The translations under genes and the position numbers were made by a program. A stretch of 64,000 bases of DNA from Herpetosiphon aurantiacus DSM 785. GTDB lineage: Bacteria; Chloroflexota; Chloroflexia; Chloroflexales; Herpetosiphonaceae. The stretch spans positions 5,781,199-5,845,198 of the forward strand of contig CP000875.1 in the NCBI GenBank assembly GCA_000018565.1, in the 5' to 3' direction. Below, piece by piece: positions 6,844 to 14,366 of the stretch; within the stretch, counting starts at the first letter, position 1; each line of letters opens with the position of its first letter. The notes below the pieces were generated by a model that was given only the letters and a program-made list of their open reading frames with translations, made no database searches and had not been told where the DNA came from.

Positions 6844-8010
6844 TTATTTTGTGGGAAAGTGCTGAACCACATCCCAATTGTTGGTTGTTGGGTTCCACTC
6901 AACCGTAGTTTTGGTTTGGCTAATATCGCCAAGTGGCTGGGTGTTATCGTAGACCTTGATTTTGCCCGATCCGCCATTAGGATTAGGGATTTTCTTGCCA
7001 TCGACACCTTCAAAACCATTGCCAATCGGCGGATGCCCATGATCAACGGTGGTCATATAGCGGGTTGGTTCGCCAGGTGCTGGTGGCTTACTAAAATCAA
7101 CGCCATCACGTTTGGCAATATCATCAAGCGCCGATTGTCGTGTGCGCTCCCAATCTTGGTAGCTATTAAACTTGGTTGAGGCCGAAGTTGGGCTAAGTTT
7201 GCCATCAGGAGCATAGCCTGTCGTCAAGCGATCCTTTAATTGTTGATCACTGACCTCGGGGCCATGGCGGGCAATACTATGGCCACCATCGGCTGATTCC
7301 AATGCCAGCGCACGGGCTTTCGAGGCATCTTCAGCCGCTTTTGCCGCAGCAGCAGCTTCATCAGCAGCCTTGGTTGCATCGGCAGCCTTATCAATCCCTT
7401 TGGCAGCATCAGCAGCATCGTCGGCTTTATCAATTGCCCGACTAGCATCGCTCACTTTATCGACAACTTTGGCAACATCGGCTGCTTTATCAACACCTTT
7501 GGCAATATCCCCAATAATTGGAATTGCCGCAGCCCCTGATAATGCTGCATTGCCCCAATCACCTTCGATCGCATACAGGCCAGCATTGATTGCGTCGGGC
7601 ACAGCACCTAAGCCTGGAATAAAGCCGGCCCAATCAAGCACTTCGTGAACCACACCCATAACCGTTGGGCCATCGTCGTTGGTTGCAGGCTTAGCAGCAT
7701 TCGAATCACTATCGAACTTGATCAAATTAGCGGCCTCTTGTTCGGCTTGAGCAAAAATTTTGCTCACATTGAGCGTAACACTTTGGGCGGTTTCAAAGGC
7801 TACTGATAACCGCTTGAAGGTTGGCACAATGCTCGCTTGCATCTCTTGGGCAAAGGCCGTTGCCGCTTCGCCCTTCCAATCGCTTGCCAACATCTCAGCA
7901 GTTTTTTGCAATTGTTGTTGTAACTGTTGCACATCTGCTGCCAGCTTGCCAAAACGTTGCGCTACATTGGCAATCGTCTCGTACTCAATCTGGATAATCT
8001 CTGGAGCCAT
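6844..8010 (-). CDS. WXG100-headed polymorphic toxin with BECR-fold-like RNase C-terminus
   Basis: The 388-residue protein has four parts: a WXG100 head (WKG at 45-47) closely matching that of the toxin at 4847-6121; a pretoxin-like hydrophobic segment at about 118-172 (GFIPGLGAVPDAIN, then IPIIGDIAKG); a repetitive Ala/Asp/Lys helix (172-238); and a C-terminal domain starting GGHSIARHG (His244, His249). That HxxxxH start and the Ser-Ala-Ser-T-K-F element resemble the Barnase-EndoU-ColicinE5/D-RelE group of CdiA-type RNases. It would cleave RNA in a target cell after type VII-like export. The small gene downstream is the likely immunity gene. Confidence 0.7.
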   Translation of the reverse strand: MAPEIIQIEYETIANVAQRFGKLAADVQQLQQQLQKTAEMLASDWKGEAATAFAQEMQASIVPTFKRLSVAFETAQSVTLNVSKIFAQAEQEAANLIKFDSDSNAAKPATNDDGPTVMGVVHEVLDWAGFIPGLGAVPDAINAGLYAIEGDWGNAALSGAAAIPIIGDIAKGVDKAADVAKVVDKVSDASRAIDKADDAADAAKGIDKAADATKAADEAAAAAKAAEDASKARALALESADGGHSIARHGPEVSDQQLKDRLTTGYAPDGKLSPTSASTKFNSYQDWERTRQSALDDIAKRDGVDFSKPPAPGEPTRYMTTVDHGHPPIGNGFEGVDGKKIPNPNGGSGKIKVYDNTQPLGDISQTKTTVEWNPTTNNWDVVQHFPTK

Positions 8011-8031
8011 CGGTCATTTCCTCTAAAATTG

Positions 8032-8076
8032 CTATGCCTATAATGCATAGAAAAAGATCTTGAGGATTATACCATT
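8032..8076 (-). promoter_or_regulatory. -10 box and inverted repeat upstream of the RNase-toxin gene
   Basis: On the minus strand a TATAAT hexamer lies at about 8068-8073, followed by the 19-bp hyphenated dyad CTATGC...GCATAG (8032-8050) and the start codon at 8010. The dyad would fall in the 5' UTR. No convincing -35 box was found. Confidence 0.35.
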
Positions 8077-8104
8077 GAGCTTATTAATTTTGATGAGAAA
8101 CGGA

Positions 8105-8830
8105 TCACAAATCAGCTTTGGTTAGTTGCTGACGCATCCAATCGGCATCGTGGCGTTGGCTGCCATCGGCCTCAGGGCTGGCATCAAACCAACCAGTAAA
8201 CCGCCCACCCTCAATCACCACATCCTTGGCTTGCAAACCAGCTACCGCTACATGCTCAAAGCTTTTGAGCTGGCGCAAACTGGCTGCGTTTAAGTTTGCC
8301 CCGCGTAAATCGCAAGCGTAAATCGTCGCAAAATCAAGCATGGCATGATCAAGTTGGGCATTACGAGCTGAGCTACGGCTCAGACTAAAACGCACCGTAT
8401 GGGTATAACTAAGGATTGCCTGATCTAAAACGCTGCTCTCAAAACTAGTTTTGTTCAGATCAGCATAGGCTAGATTGGCGTGGCTAAAATCGCTGAGTTT
8501 AATGATTGCACTGATCAGATCAGCTTGTTGCCAATTGCTGTCGCGGGCATCAATTTGCTCGCAAAAGCTCGAAGCAAAGCAGGCTTTACGCAAATCGGCA
8601 GCCTGTAAATCGACCTTGCGCAACATTGCCCCAAAAAAATTACAATCACGCAGATCGCAGCCTGCCAACACCACGTTTTCCAACTGCACACGCATCAACG
8701 AACGCCCACGCAAATCCATGCCACGCAGATCACAATTGCACAAGCTCATGGCTTCGCCAACAGGTTCTTGTAACCATTCGGCGTGCGCAGCCAGTAGTTG
8801 ATCAAGCTTTTGTTGCGAAAAATAGCGCAT
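8105..8830 (-). CDS. Pentapeptide-repeat protein
   Basis: After about 28 helical residues the 241-residue protein runs through repeats of the A(D/N)LXX type (CDLRG, MDLRG, CDLRD, ADLRK, ANLAY, ADLNK, CDLRG, ANLNA), which build a right-handed quadrilateral beta-helix. Such proteins may bind partner proteins or mimic DNA (Qnr/MfpA); no specific target can be read here. It is the last gene of a compact series and follows the glycosyltransferase by 27 nt. Confidence 0.85.
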   Translation of the reverse strand: MRYFSQQKLDQLLAAHAEWLQEPVGEAMSLCNCDLRGMDLRGRSLMRVQLENVVLAGCDLRDCNFFGAMLRKVDLQAADLRKACFASSFCEQIDARDSNWQQADLISAIIKLSDFSHANLAYADLNKTSFESSVLDQAILSYTHTVRFSLSRSSARNAQLDHAMLDFATIYACDLRGANLNAASLRQLKSFEHVAVAGLQAKDVVIEGGRFTGWFDASPEADGSQRHDADWMRQQLTKADL

Positions 8831-8857
8831 TGCGAGCGCCTCACTACCATTCCAAAA

Positions 8858-10123
8858 CTAGGCTTGTATCCGTTGTTCAATAATTTCGACCGCGCGGCTG
8901 ATGCCCTGCTCAGCTTGCAGGGTTTTGGCCATGGCTTGGGCATTGTGTTGCATGCTCGGCGTGTTAGCGGCCTGCGAAATCGCCCAAGCCAACCGATCAA
9001 CCGTAAGTTTGTTGCGCGGAATCGCCTTTGGCCCTAAGCCCAAATCAAACACGCGCTGACCCCAACGCAGTTGATCGCCCAAGTGCGGCACGATGACGGT
9101 TGGCAAACCAGCCGCTAAGCTTGCAGCCGTTGTGCCAGCCCCGCCATGGTGTACCGCCGCTTTGACATGGCGAAAAAGCCGTTCATGCGGCGCTGAGCCA
9201 ATCCGAAAAACAGTTTTGGGCAATTCGATTTGGCCCAAGCCAGCCCAACCAGTTTGGATAATTGCCCGCTGGCCGCTATGTGCCACCGCCTTGAGCAACA
9301 ATTCGGTAAAAGCATCAGGGTTAGCTCCGGTCATGCTACCAAAGCCTATATAGATTGGAGTTGGGCCATCGGCCAAAAATTGCTCAAGCTCAGGCGGCAT
9401 TTGCCAAGCCTCATCGGGCGGCAACATCCAATAACCAACCGTCTGAATATTGGCGGGCCAATCGCTGGGATGCGGAATGATTGCCGGGCTATAGCCTTGA
9501 ATAATCGTGGTTTGACGCAAGCGTTGAGCATATTCGCGCACACTTTGGGCTGGCAATTTGAGCTGTTGCTGGCGAAACTGATTAATAAAATCGCCGCCAA
9601 CTTGCCACATAAATGGCTCAAGCACCCAGCGCCCAAACCAATAATTAATGATGCTCTCGTGGTTTGGTAGAATTGCCGCCGCACTAGCAGGGCCGCAACG
9701 GGTGGCCAACATGGCTGGTTGCAGTGGCGTGCTAATATGCACCACATTCAGCACTTCAGCCAACGTCACTGCAAAGACATCCGAGGTAAAACTGCTGATC
9801 AAAACATCGCAGTTTTGGGCGACTTGCCAAGCATCTTCAACCATGGTCAAGGCATGTTGCTTCAACAAACGGCGCATCGCATTGCGCTGTTTAATTGGAT
9901 TAGCCCCATGTTTGACCCAATCGTTGCCATGATCGCTCAACATCATCTGCTGAATATCGACCCGCGCAGTCGCCACTTGTAACCCAAACTCCTCAACCCA
10001 GCTTTTAAAATTGCTGCTGACCAACAGGGTTATCGAATGCCCACGCTCTTGCAAGGCCAAGCCCAAGGCCACCATCGGCTGAACATCGCCGCGTGTGCCA
10101 AAGGCAATAATTAAAATTCTCAC
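8858..10123 (-). CDS. GT1-family glycosyltransferase (MGT/sterol-glucosyltransferase-like)
   Basis: The N-terminal FGTRGDVQPMVALGLAL is the acceptor-domain signature of UDP-sugar-dependent GT1 enzymes. Near the C-terminus HHGGAGTTAASLAAGLPTVI and PHLGDQ form the donor-binding motif. The length (421 residues) is typical. It probably glycosylates a lipid or secondary metabolite; the acceptor cannot be read. Its start overlaps the stop of the esterase gene by 4 nt (ATGA), so the two are translationally coupled. Confidence 0.88.
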   Translation of the reverse strand: MRILIIAFGTRGDVQPMVALGLALQERGHSITLLVSSNFKSWVEEFGLQVATARVDIQQMMLSDHGNDWVKHGANPIKQRNAMRRLLKQHALTMVEDAWQVAQNCDVLISSFTSDVFAVTLAEVLNVVHISTPLQPAMLATRCGPASAAAILPNHESIINYWFGRWVLEPFMWQVGGDFINQFRQQQLKLPAQSVREYAQRLRQTTIIQGYSPAIIPHPSDWPANIQTVGYWMLPPDEAWQMPPELEQFLADGPTPIYIGFGSMTGANPDAFTELLLKAVAHSGQRAIIQTGWAGLGQIELPKTVFRIGSAPHERLFRHVKAAVHHGGAGTTAASLAAGLPTVIVPHLGDQLRWGQRVFDLGLGPKAIPRNKLTVDRLAWAISQAANTPSMQHNAQAMAKTLQAEQGISRAVEIIEQRIQA

Positions 10124-10953
10124 ACGCTCGCTCCCAATAAAAAGGCCAGTGGCAATTCAGCTCGTTCGCGCCAAGCCAGCTCAGAATGGCCCGCTCCCAC
10201 AAATTTCTGGGTAAGCCAATTATCGCCTTGAATATATCCCGCTGCCTGCATAAACCCATCCATCTCAATTTGATAGGGTTCGTACTCAGCGTCAAGATCC
10301 TCAGTGCCAAAATCGAAATAGATTCGATGCTTGCCAGCCTTAGGCAAACGTTTGCCCAGCCATGCCACCAACGAGCTAGCGCCAATCGGCCAGTGAGTTG
10401 AAACACACCCAGCATTACCAAAGATTTGGGGATATTCAACCAAGGCATACAGCGAAATCAGCCCACCCATACTTGCGCCCATAATGCTGGTATGTTCAGG
10501 CTCAGGGTGAGTGCGATAGCGTGTATCAATCTGCGGCTTGAGCGTTTTGACGATCCAAGCTAGATATTCGTCGGAAAGCGGGCCACCACCAACAGCTGTT
10601 TCAAATTGGGCTTGGATCGCGGCGCTAGCACTATAAAACGGCTTGGCTGGCAAATAATCGCGAATCCGTTGTTCGCTATTCCAAATGCCAACCACAATTG
10701 CCCCGTTGATTGTTTGGCTGGCAATCAGATTTTCGAGCGCCTCGTCAATTCCCCAATCAACTCCGATATAGGCCAAGGCTGGGTCAAACAAGTTTTGGCC
10801 ATCGTGCATATAAATTACCGGAAAAGCTTCGCTACTACTATGATAGTTGGCAGGCAACCAAACATCGACATTGCGTGGTAAAAGGCCACGAATCGGCATA
10901 TCGGCGTAGCGTTCTAAAAATCCAGTTGCATCGGATAATTCAATCGATTGCAT
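10120..10953 (-). CDS. Enterochelin-esterase-like alpha/beta hydrolase
   Basis: The 277-residue cytoplasmic hydrolase has the putative-esterase pattern: FPVIYMHDGQNLFD (oxyanion region), nucleophile elbow GASMGG, and a late GAGHSE histidine. It lacks a signal peptide. This family includes siderophore esterases, S-formylglutathione hydrolase-like and antigen-85-like enzymes, and the substrate cannot be told. It sits between an unknown gene (11-nt gap) and a glycosyltransferase (4-nt overlap), so it may cleave a glycosylated or esterified product of the same pathway. Confidence 0.8.
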   Translation of the reverse strand: MQSIELSDATGFLERYADMPIRGLLPRNVDVWLPANYHSSSEAFPVIYMHDGQNLFDPALAYIGVDWGIDEALENLIASQTINGAIVVGIWNSEQRIRDYLPAKPFYSASAAIQAQFETAVGGGPLSDEYLAWIVKTLKPQIDTRYRTHPEPEHTSIMGASMGGLISLYALVEYPQIFGNAGCVSTHWPIGASSLVAWLGKRLPKAGKHRIYFDFGTEDLDAEYEPYQIEMDGFMQAAGYIQGDNWLTQKFVGAGHSELAWRERAELPLAFLLGASV

Positions 10954-10964
10954 AGCTACCTCAA

Positions 10965-11477
10965 CTACGAATCTAAGGTTTTCAGCATTGTTTGGACGAA
11001 ATTAATCGCTATTTTGGGTGGCAGGCTTGAGCGCGGCCAAGTTCGCTGATGAATAATGCTATAGCCACGCGGGTTGAGCAAGATCATCGAACAAGAATAG
11101 CCACCAGTCCAAGCAAAAAAAGGTTGTTCAACCAATTTAATGCATTCGGCGCTAAATCTACGGGCGCTCACGGCAACCGTAATCGCACTCGGTAAATGCA
11201 AGCGCAGCCAGCGTTTCCGCGCAAAACCAGCCTCGACCAAGGTTAATTGGGCCAAATTGGCTTGTTCTAAGGCATAGGCTTGATGCTCAGGCTCAATCGC
11301 CAGCCGATCAAAATCCCAAAAAGCGAGATCATTGGTAACTTTGCCAATTAATGGCAGTGGCGCAACCCAACGCAGATGTACATCGGCGGCCTGCGGGTTG
11401 GTTTGCATCGGACGGGTATAATCCATGCCCCGCCGTTCCAGCCAGCGCGTTAATTGGTCAAAGAAGTAATAATTCAT
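10965..11477 (-). CDS. Unknown 170-residue protein
   Basis: I chose the ATG at 11477 because it overlaps the stop of the upstream transporter as ATGA; an upstream in-frame start adds six residues. The protein starts MNYYFFDQLTRWLERRG, has several Trp/Arg-rich stretches (RKRWLRLHLP, HQRTWPRSS), and no membrane segment or known motif. I do not recognise the family. Context is a tightly packed operon with an ArsB-like transporter, esterase and glycosyltransferase. Confidence 0.6.
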   Translation of the reverse strand: MNYYFFDQLTRWLERRGMDYTRPMQTNPQAADVHLRWVAPLPLIGKVTNDLAFWDFDRLAIEPEHQAYALEQANLAQLTLVEAGFARKRWLRLHLPSAITVAVSARRFSAECIKLVEQPFFAWTGGYSCSMILLNPRGYSIIHQRTWPRSSLPPKIAINFVQTMLKTLDS

Positions 11478-12733
11478 GCCATCAGCCACATCCAAAATGT
11501 ACCAATTAATAAGGATGGTAGCACAAACAGCAAGCCCAATTTAAAGTATTGTTTGGCACTAATTTCCAGACCTTTGCGCCGTAAAATCACCAACCACAGC
11601 ATTGTAGCCAACGAGCCAACAATTGTTAAATTTGGCCCAAGGTCAGCCCCAAAAATGGTGGCATAAATCAACGCAGGCTCAGGTGTGCTAGGCAAATGTT
11701 CAAGCGTCGAGGTCATCACCAAGGTCATCGGCACATTGTTGATCATGTTCGAGCCAAGTGCACTACCGAAAATTACCCGCGCAATATTGCCCAAACTCGC
11801 GCCGCTGCCCTGTAACAAACTCGCGCCAAAGCGTTCAGTCCAGCCTAATTGCTCAATCGCCCGTACCACCAAAAACATGCCGCTAATAAAGCCAAACAAG
11901 GCTGGAGATAATTCGTGCAAGGCTTGTTTGGGCTTAAACGTGCCATTCCACCAGCTAATTGCCGCTAAGAGAGCGGCTCCAGCCAACGCCACAAAGGCCA
12001 ATGGCACGTGCCACAACGAGCCAGCTACATAGGCCACAGCAATACTGCCCAAGCCAACAAGGGTTGTCCGATAAAGGCGTGGGTTGGCGATAGTTAAATC
12101 ATCAAGCAGTGCCAAATCGTAGCTGCCCTGCAAATCGCGCCGAAACAGCCAAGCAAATAGCCCAATATTCCAGCCAATACACACCAGTGACGGAACCAAC
12201 AAATAGGCCCAATATTCCAACAGCTCACGATTAAAGCGGGTTAGCACCAAAATATTAATCGGATTGGAAACGGGCAGCAATGCCGAAGCAGTATCGGCAA
12301 TAAAGGTGCAGGCAAACATAAATGGCAAGGCTGGCAAGCGCAAACGGCTGGCCAACGTCCAAACCACTGGAGTTAAAATCAAGGCTGTCGCATCGTTGGA
12401 GAGCACCGCTGTAATCAGCGTGCCCACCAAAAAGACCGCCAAATAGAGCCGCTGCGCCGAGCCATTGGCCCAACGTGCTGCCTGCAACGCCAAGGCCTGA
12501 AACACCCCAGCTTGCTCGGCAAAAAAGGCAATCAGCATCAAACCGGCAAAAAAACCATACACATTCCATTCGCGGGCAAGCGTCGGCAAAATTGCCTTCA
12601 GTGGCAAAATTCCGACCAATAACATGGCAACTGCGCCAAGTAACGCGACCCAAGCTTCCGAAATATTGCGCGGACGAACCATCACGCCTAAGAGCGTGGC
12701 TCCAAAAATTGTTCCACCAAGTAGCAGTTGCAT
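11474..12733 (-). CDS. ArsB/NhaD-type (ion transporter superfamily) membrane transporter
   Basis: The 419-residue protein has about 11 hydrophobic segments. The conserved loops SNDATALILTPV and LPVSNPINILVL are the paired signature loops of the ArsB/CitM superfamily, and GADLGPNLT repeats the pattern near the C-terminus. Arsenite efflux is one possibility, but there is no arsR, arsC or arsA nearby, so Na+/H+ or organic-anion exchange is equally possible. It is the first gene of a five-gene run down to 8105. Confidence 0.8.
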   Translation of the reverse strand: MQLLLGGTIFGATLLGVMVRPRNISEAWVALLGAVAMLLVGILPLKAILPTLAREWNVYGFFAGLMLIAFFAEQAGVFQALALQAARWANGSAQRLYLAVFLVGTLITAVLSNDATALILTPVVWTLASRLRLPALPFMFACTFIADTASALLPVSNPINILVLTRFNRELLEYWAYLLVPSLVCIGWNIGLFAWLFRRDLQGSYDLALLDDLTIANPRLYRTTLVGLGSIAVAYVAGSLWHVPLAFVALAGAALLAAISWWNGTFKPKQALHELSPALFGFISGMFLVVRAIEQLGWTERFGASLLQGSGASLGNIARVIFGSALGSNMINNVPMTLVMTSTLEHLPSTPEPALIYATIFGADLGPNLTIVGSLATMLWLVILRRKGLEISAKQYFKLGLLFVLPSLLIGTFWMWLMA

Positions 12734-12902
12734 GATCTTCCTATTAAATGAGGGGTTAGTTGTCGGGGTTCAGGGGCAAGATTTTTAACCGCGAAGCATG
12801 GATGGCTCTAGTTGGCTAGCGGAGTAATTGATGCTGTGCACACCAAAAAATCCCCAATGGCCCGTAGCCACGCATCTCTGCTTCTCTGCGTTAAAATTCT
12901 GA

Positions 12903-12931
12903 TCCACGAAGGACACGAAGATTCACGAAGG
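12903..12931 (-). repeat. 9-bp CTTCGTG-type imperfect tandem repeat
   Basis: On the minus strand CCTTCGTG, TCTTCGTG and CCTTCGTG follow at 9- to 10-nt spacing. Similar arrays occur at 17852-17879 and 51115-51142, so this is a dispersed intergenic repeat family. Confidence 0.6.
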
Positions 12932-13064
12932 GCTGAAACCGCGAAGCACCCGACGATCGCGAAGTAGCTGAATATCCAGCTTCCCGACCCCCGATGCCCA
13001 GCCCCTGACCCCAATTGCTATGTTCTATCTGTAATGGTTCATTGCATAAACAACGGACAACATT

Positions 13065-13166
13065 CCCTCACCCCCAACCCCTCGCCCACTGCGGCGGGCG
13101 AGGGGCGCATGCCTGGAGTGTTTCCCCCTCGCCTCGCGTGCGGGAGATGGGGCTAGGGGGTGAGGG
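13065..13166 (+). repeat. G-rich palindromic intergenic element, copy A
   Basis: The element starts CCCTCACCCC and ends GGGGTGAGGG. It contains two inverted arms, CCCCTCGCCC...GGGCGAGGGG and CCCTCGCC...GGGAGATGGGG, joined by a variable spacer. The same design recurs at 28632-28739 (opposite orientation) and 39762-39864. Confidence 0.8.
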
Positions 13167-13202
13167 AACAATGACGGTTGCCAACCTCATAAACCATTCC
13201 AT

Positions 13203-13246
13203 CTATGTTTTATGTTTTACGCTCTATGTTCTATGTTCTATGCTCT
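13203..13246 (+). repeat. 7-bp TCTATGT tandem repeat
   Basis: Imperfect units of period seven (TCTATGT, TCTATGT, TCTATGC) end just before the Asp23-family stop codon. A reverse copy lies at 17809-17832. Confidence 0.6.
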
Positions 13247-13247
13247 T

Positions 13248-13625
13248 TTAGCGATACCACAAACCAGCAATATGAATATGCACAGCGTGAACATTCAACT
13301 CGGTATATTGCTGAATGCTTTCGATCACCCGTTTGCGCAGCGCATTGACGATTGGCGGTAACGCTTCATTGATAAACGGAATTAATTTGAGATGCAAGAC
13401 AATGCTCGCTCGCTCATCAAAACGGGTTTGCGGCTCCTCATTCGATTTTGGTTCGTTTTCAGCCCGACCTTCAGCGACAAGCTCGGCGCTTTCAAGTTGG
13501 GTTTCATAAATGCCTTCAATCGAACCGCTGACCGACTGAACAATTTGACCGATCACACCGATATCGATCGTGGTTGTATGGCGATTACTGCGCACTGAGC
13601 GAACAATCGATTGTTGTTGAGGCAT
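13248..13625 (-). CDS. Asp23/Gls24-family envelope stress protein
   Basis: The 125-residue protein shows the family pattern of beta strands and helices: TTTIDIGVIGQIVQSVSGSIEGIYE at the N-terminus, ASIVLHLKLIPF in the middle, and LRKRVIESIQQYTELNVHAVHIHI at the end. Family members (Asp23, AmaP partners, YloU) bind membrane anchors at the cell surface in monoderm bacteria. It lies 10 nt after the coiled-coil membrane protein, which could be its anchor. Confidence 0.75.
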   Translation of the reverse strand: MPQQQSIVRSVRSNRHTTTIDIGVIGQIVQSVSGSIEGIYETQLESAELVAEGRAENEPKSNEEPQTRFDERASIVLHLKLIPFINEALPPIVNALRKRVIESIQQYTELNVHAVHIHIAGLWYR

Positions 13626-13635
13626 AGTTGGCTCC

Positions 13636-14208
13636 TTAACGAGTTGGGGTAGCGGTTGGTTGTGGGCTAGCGGTTGGCGCAGTCGCCCCTAAAGCGATTC
13701 GTAGCCGCTCCAAAGTACTGCCAATGCTGGCTAAATCTTGTTCAACGCTATCAAGCCGATTGGTCAAGGCCGCATTGGCAGGAATCGATTCAAGCTCATT
13801 CAGTCGCGATTGAATCGCCAATAAGGCATCAAGATTCGAGTCGATTTGTTTTTGCAAGCTATCAAGGTCGGTTTCGCGGGTATTGAGTTTGCTCTCAATC
13901 GTTTGCACCCGCTCGCGCAAGCCATCGACCGAGCCACGCAAATCGGCTAAGCCCCGCAAGGTCGCCGCCTGATCAGTTTGTTGGATGATTGCGGTTTGTT
14001 GGGCTTGTTCAAGCGCAGCGATCCGCCCAGTGCTATCGGGAAAGCTAACCCCAAAATTGCGCGGGCCATACCACATCACCAAGAGCGCCAAGGCCGCCCC
14101 AAGCCCTGCACTCACAATAATCGTCAAGGCCGAACCCACCAGGGTGGCCAAACATCCCCGTTTTTGTTTAATCACAATTGGCTTGGGAGCATCGCTTTGT
14201 TCGCTCAT
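13636..14208 (-). CDS. Membrane-anchored coiled-coil protein
   Basis: I chose the ATG at 14208 because GGAGAG lies about 8 nt upstream; a longer frame adds eight residues. A basic stretch (KQKRGC) precedes a transmembrane helix at about 20-42 (LVGSALTIIVSAGLGAALAL). A long heptad coiled coil follows (about 60-170), rich in Leu, Gln, Glu and Asp, and a Pro/Thr tail (ASPQPTATPTR). No enzyme motif is seen. It probably forms an oligomeric surface rod or scaffold working with the Asp23-type protein encoded 10 nt downstream. Confidence 0.7.
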   Translation of the reverse strand: MSEQSDAPKPIVIKQKRGCLATLVGSALTIIVSAGLGAALALLVMWYGPRNFGVSFPDSTGRIAALEQAQQTAIIQQTDQAATLRGLADLRGSVDGLRERVQTIESKLNTRETDLDSLQKQIDSNLDALLAIQSRLNELESIPANAALTNRLDSVEQDLASIGSTLERLRIALGATAPTASPQPTATPTR

Positions 14209-14366
14209 CGATTTGGCTCTCCATACCATCAACAGATGGTTGCATTTGGCTTAAATAATACTCGAATCTAGCCAATACTCAATATTGCCCAAAATGTAAA
14301 ATATAGCTTAAACATGACCATAATCAAGGCTTAACTTTGGGCTGCTAGCATTGGGCAATTTGAGTA

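Larger units (their letters stand above)
12734..13247. other. Gene-free intergenic region made largely of short repeats
   Basis: About 510 bp without a credible gene separate the ArsB-like operon from the Asp23 operon, both on the minus strand. It holds three repeat types: 9-mer CACGAAG repeats (12903-12931), a G-rich palindromic element (13065-13166) and a 7-mer TCTATGT array (13203-13246). Confidence 0.7.

Noticed and set aside
11474-12733. Arsenic-resistance operon
   Set aside because: The transporter is ArsB-like, but no arsR, arsC, arsA or other arsenic gene lies nearby, so substrate is left open.
13065-13166. CRISPR array or insertion sequence
   Set aside because: There are only single palindromic units at distant sites, no regular spacers, no cas genes and no transposase.
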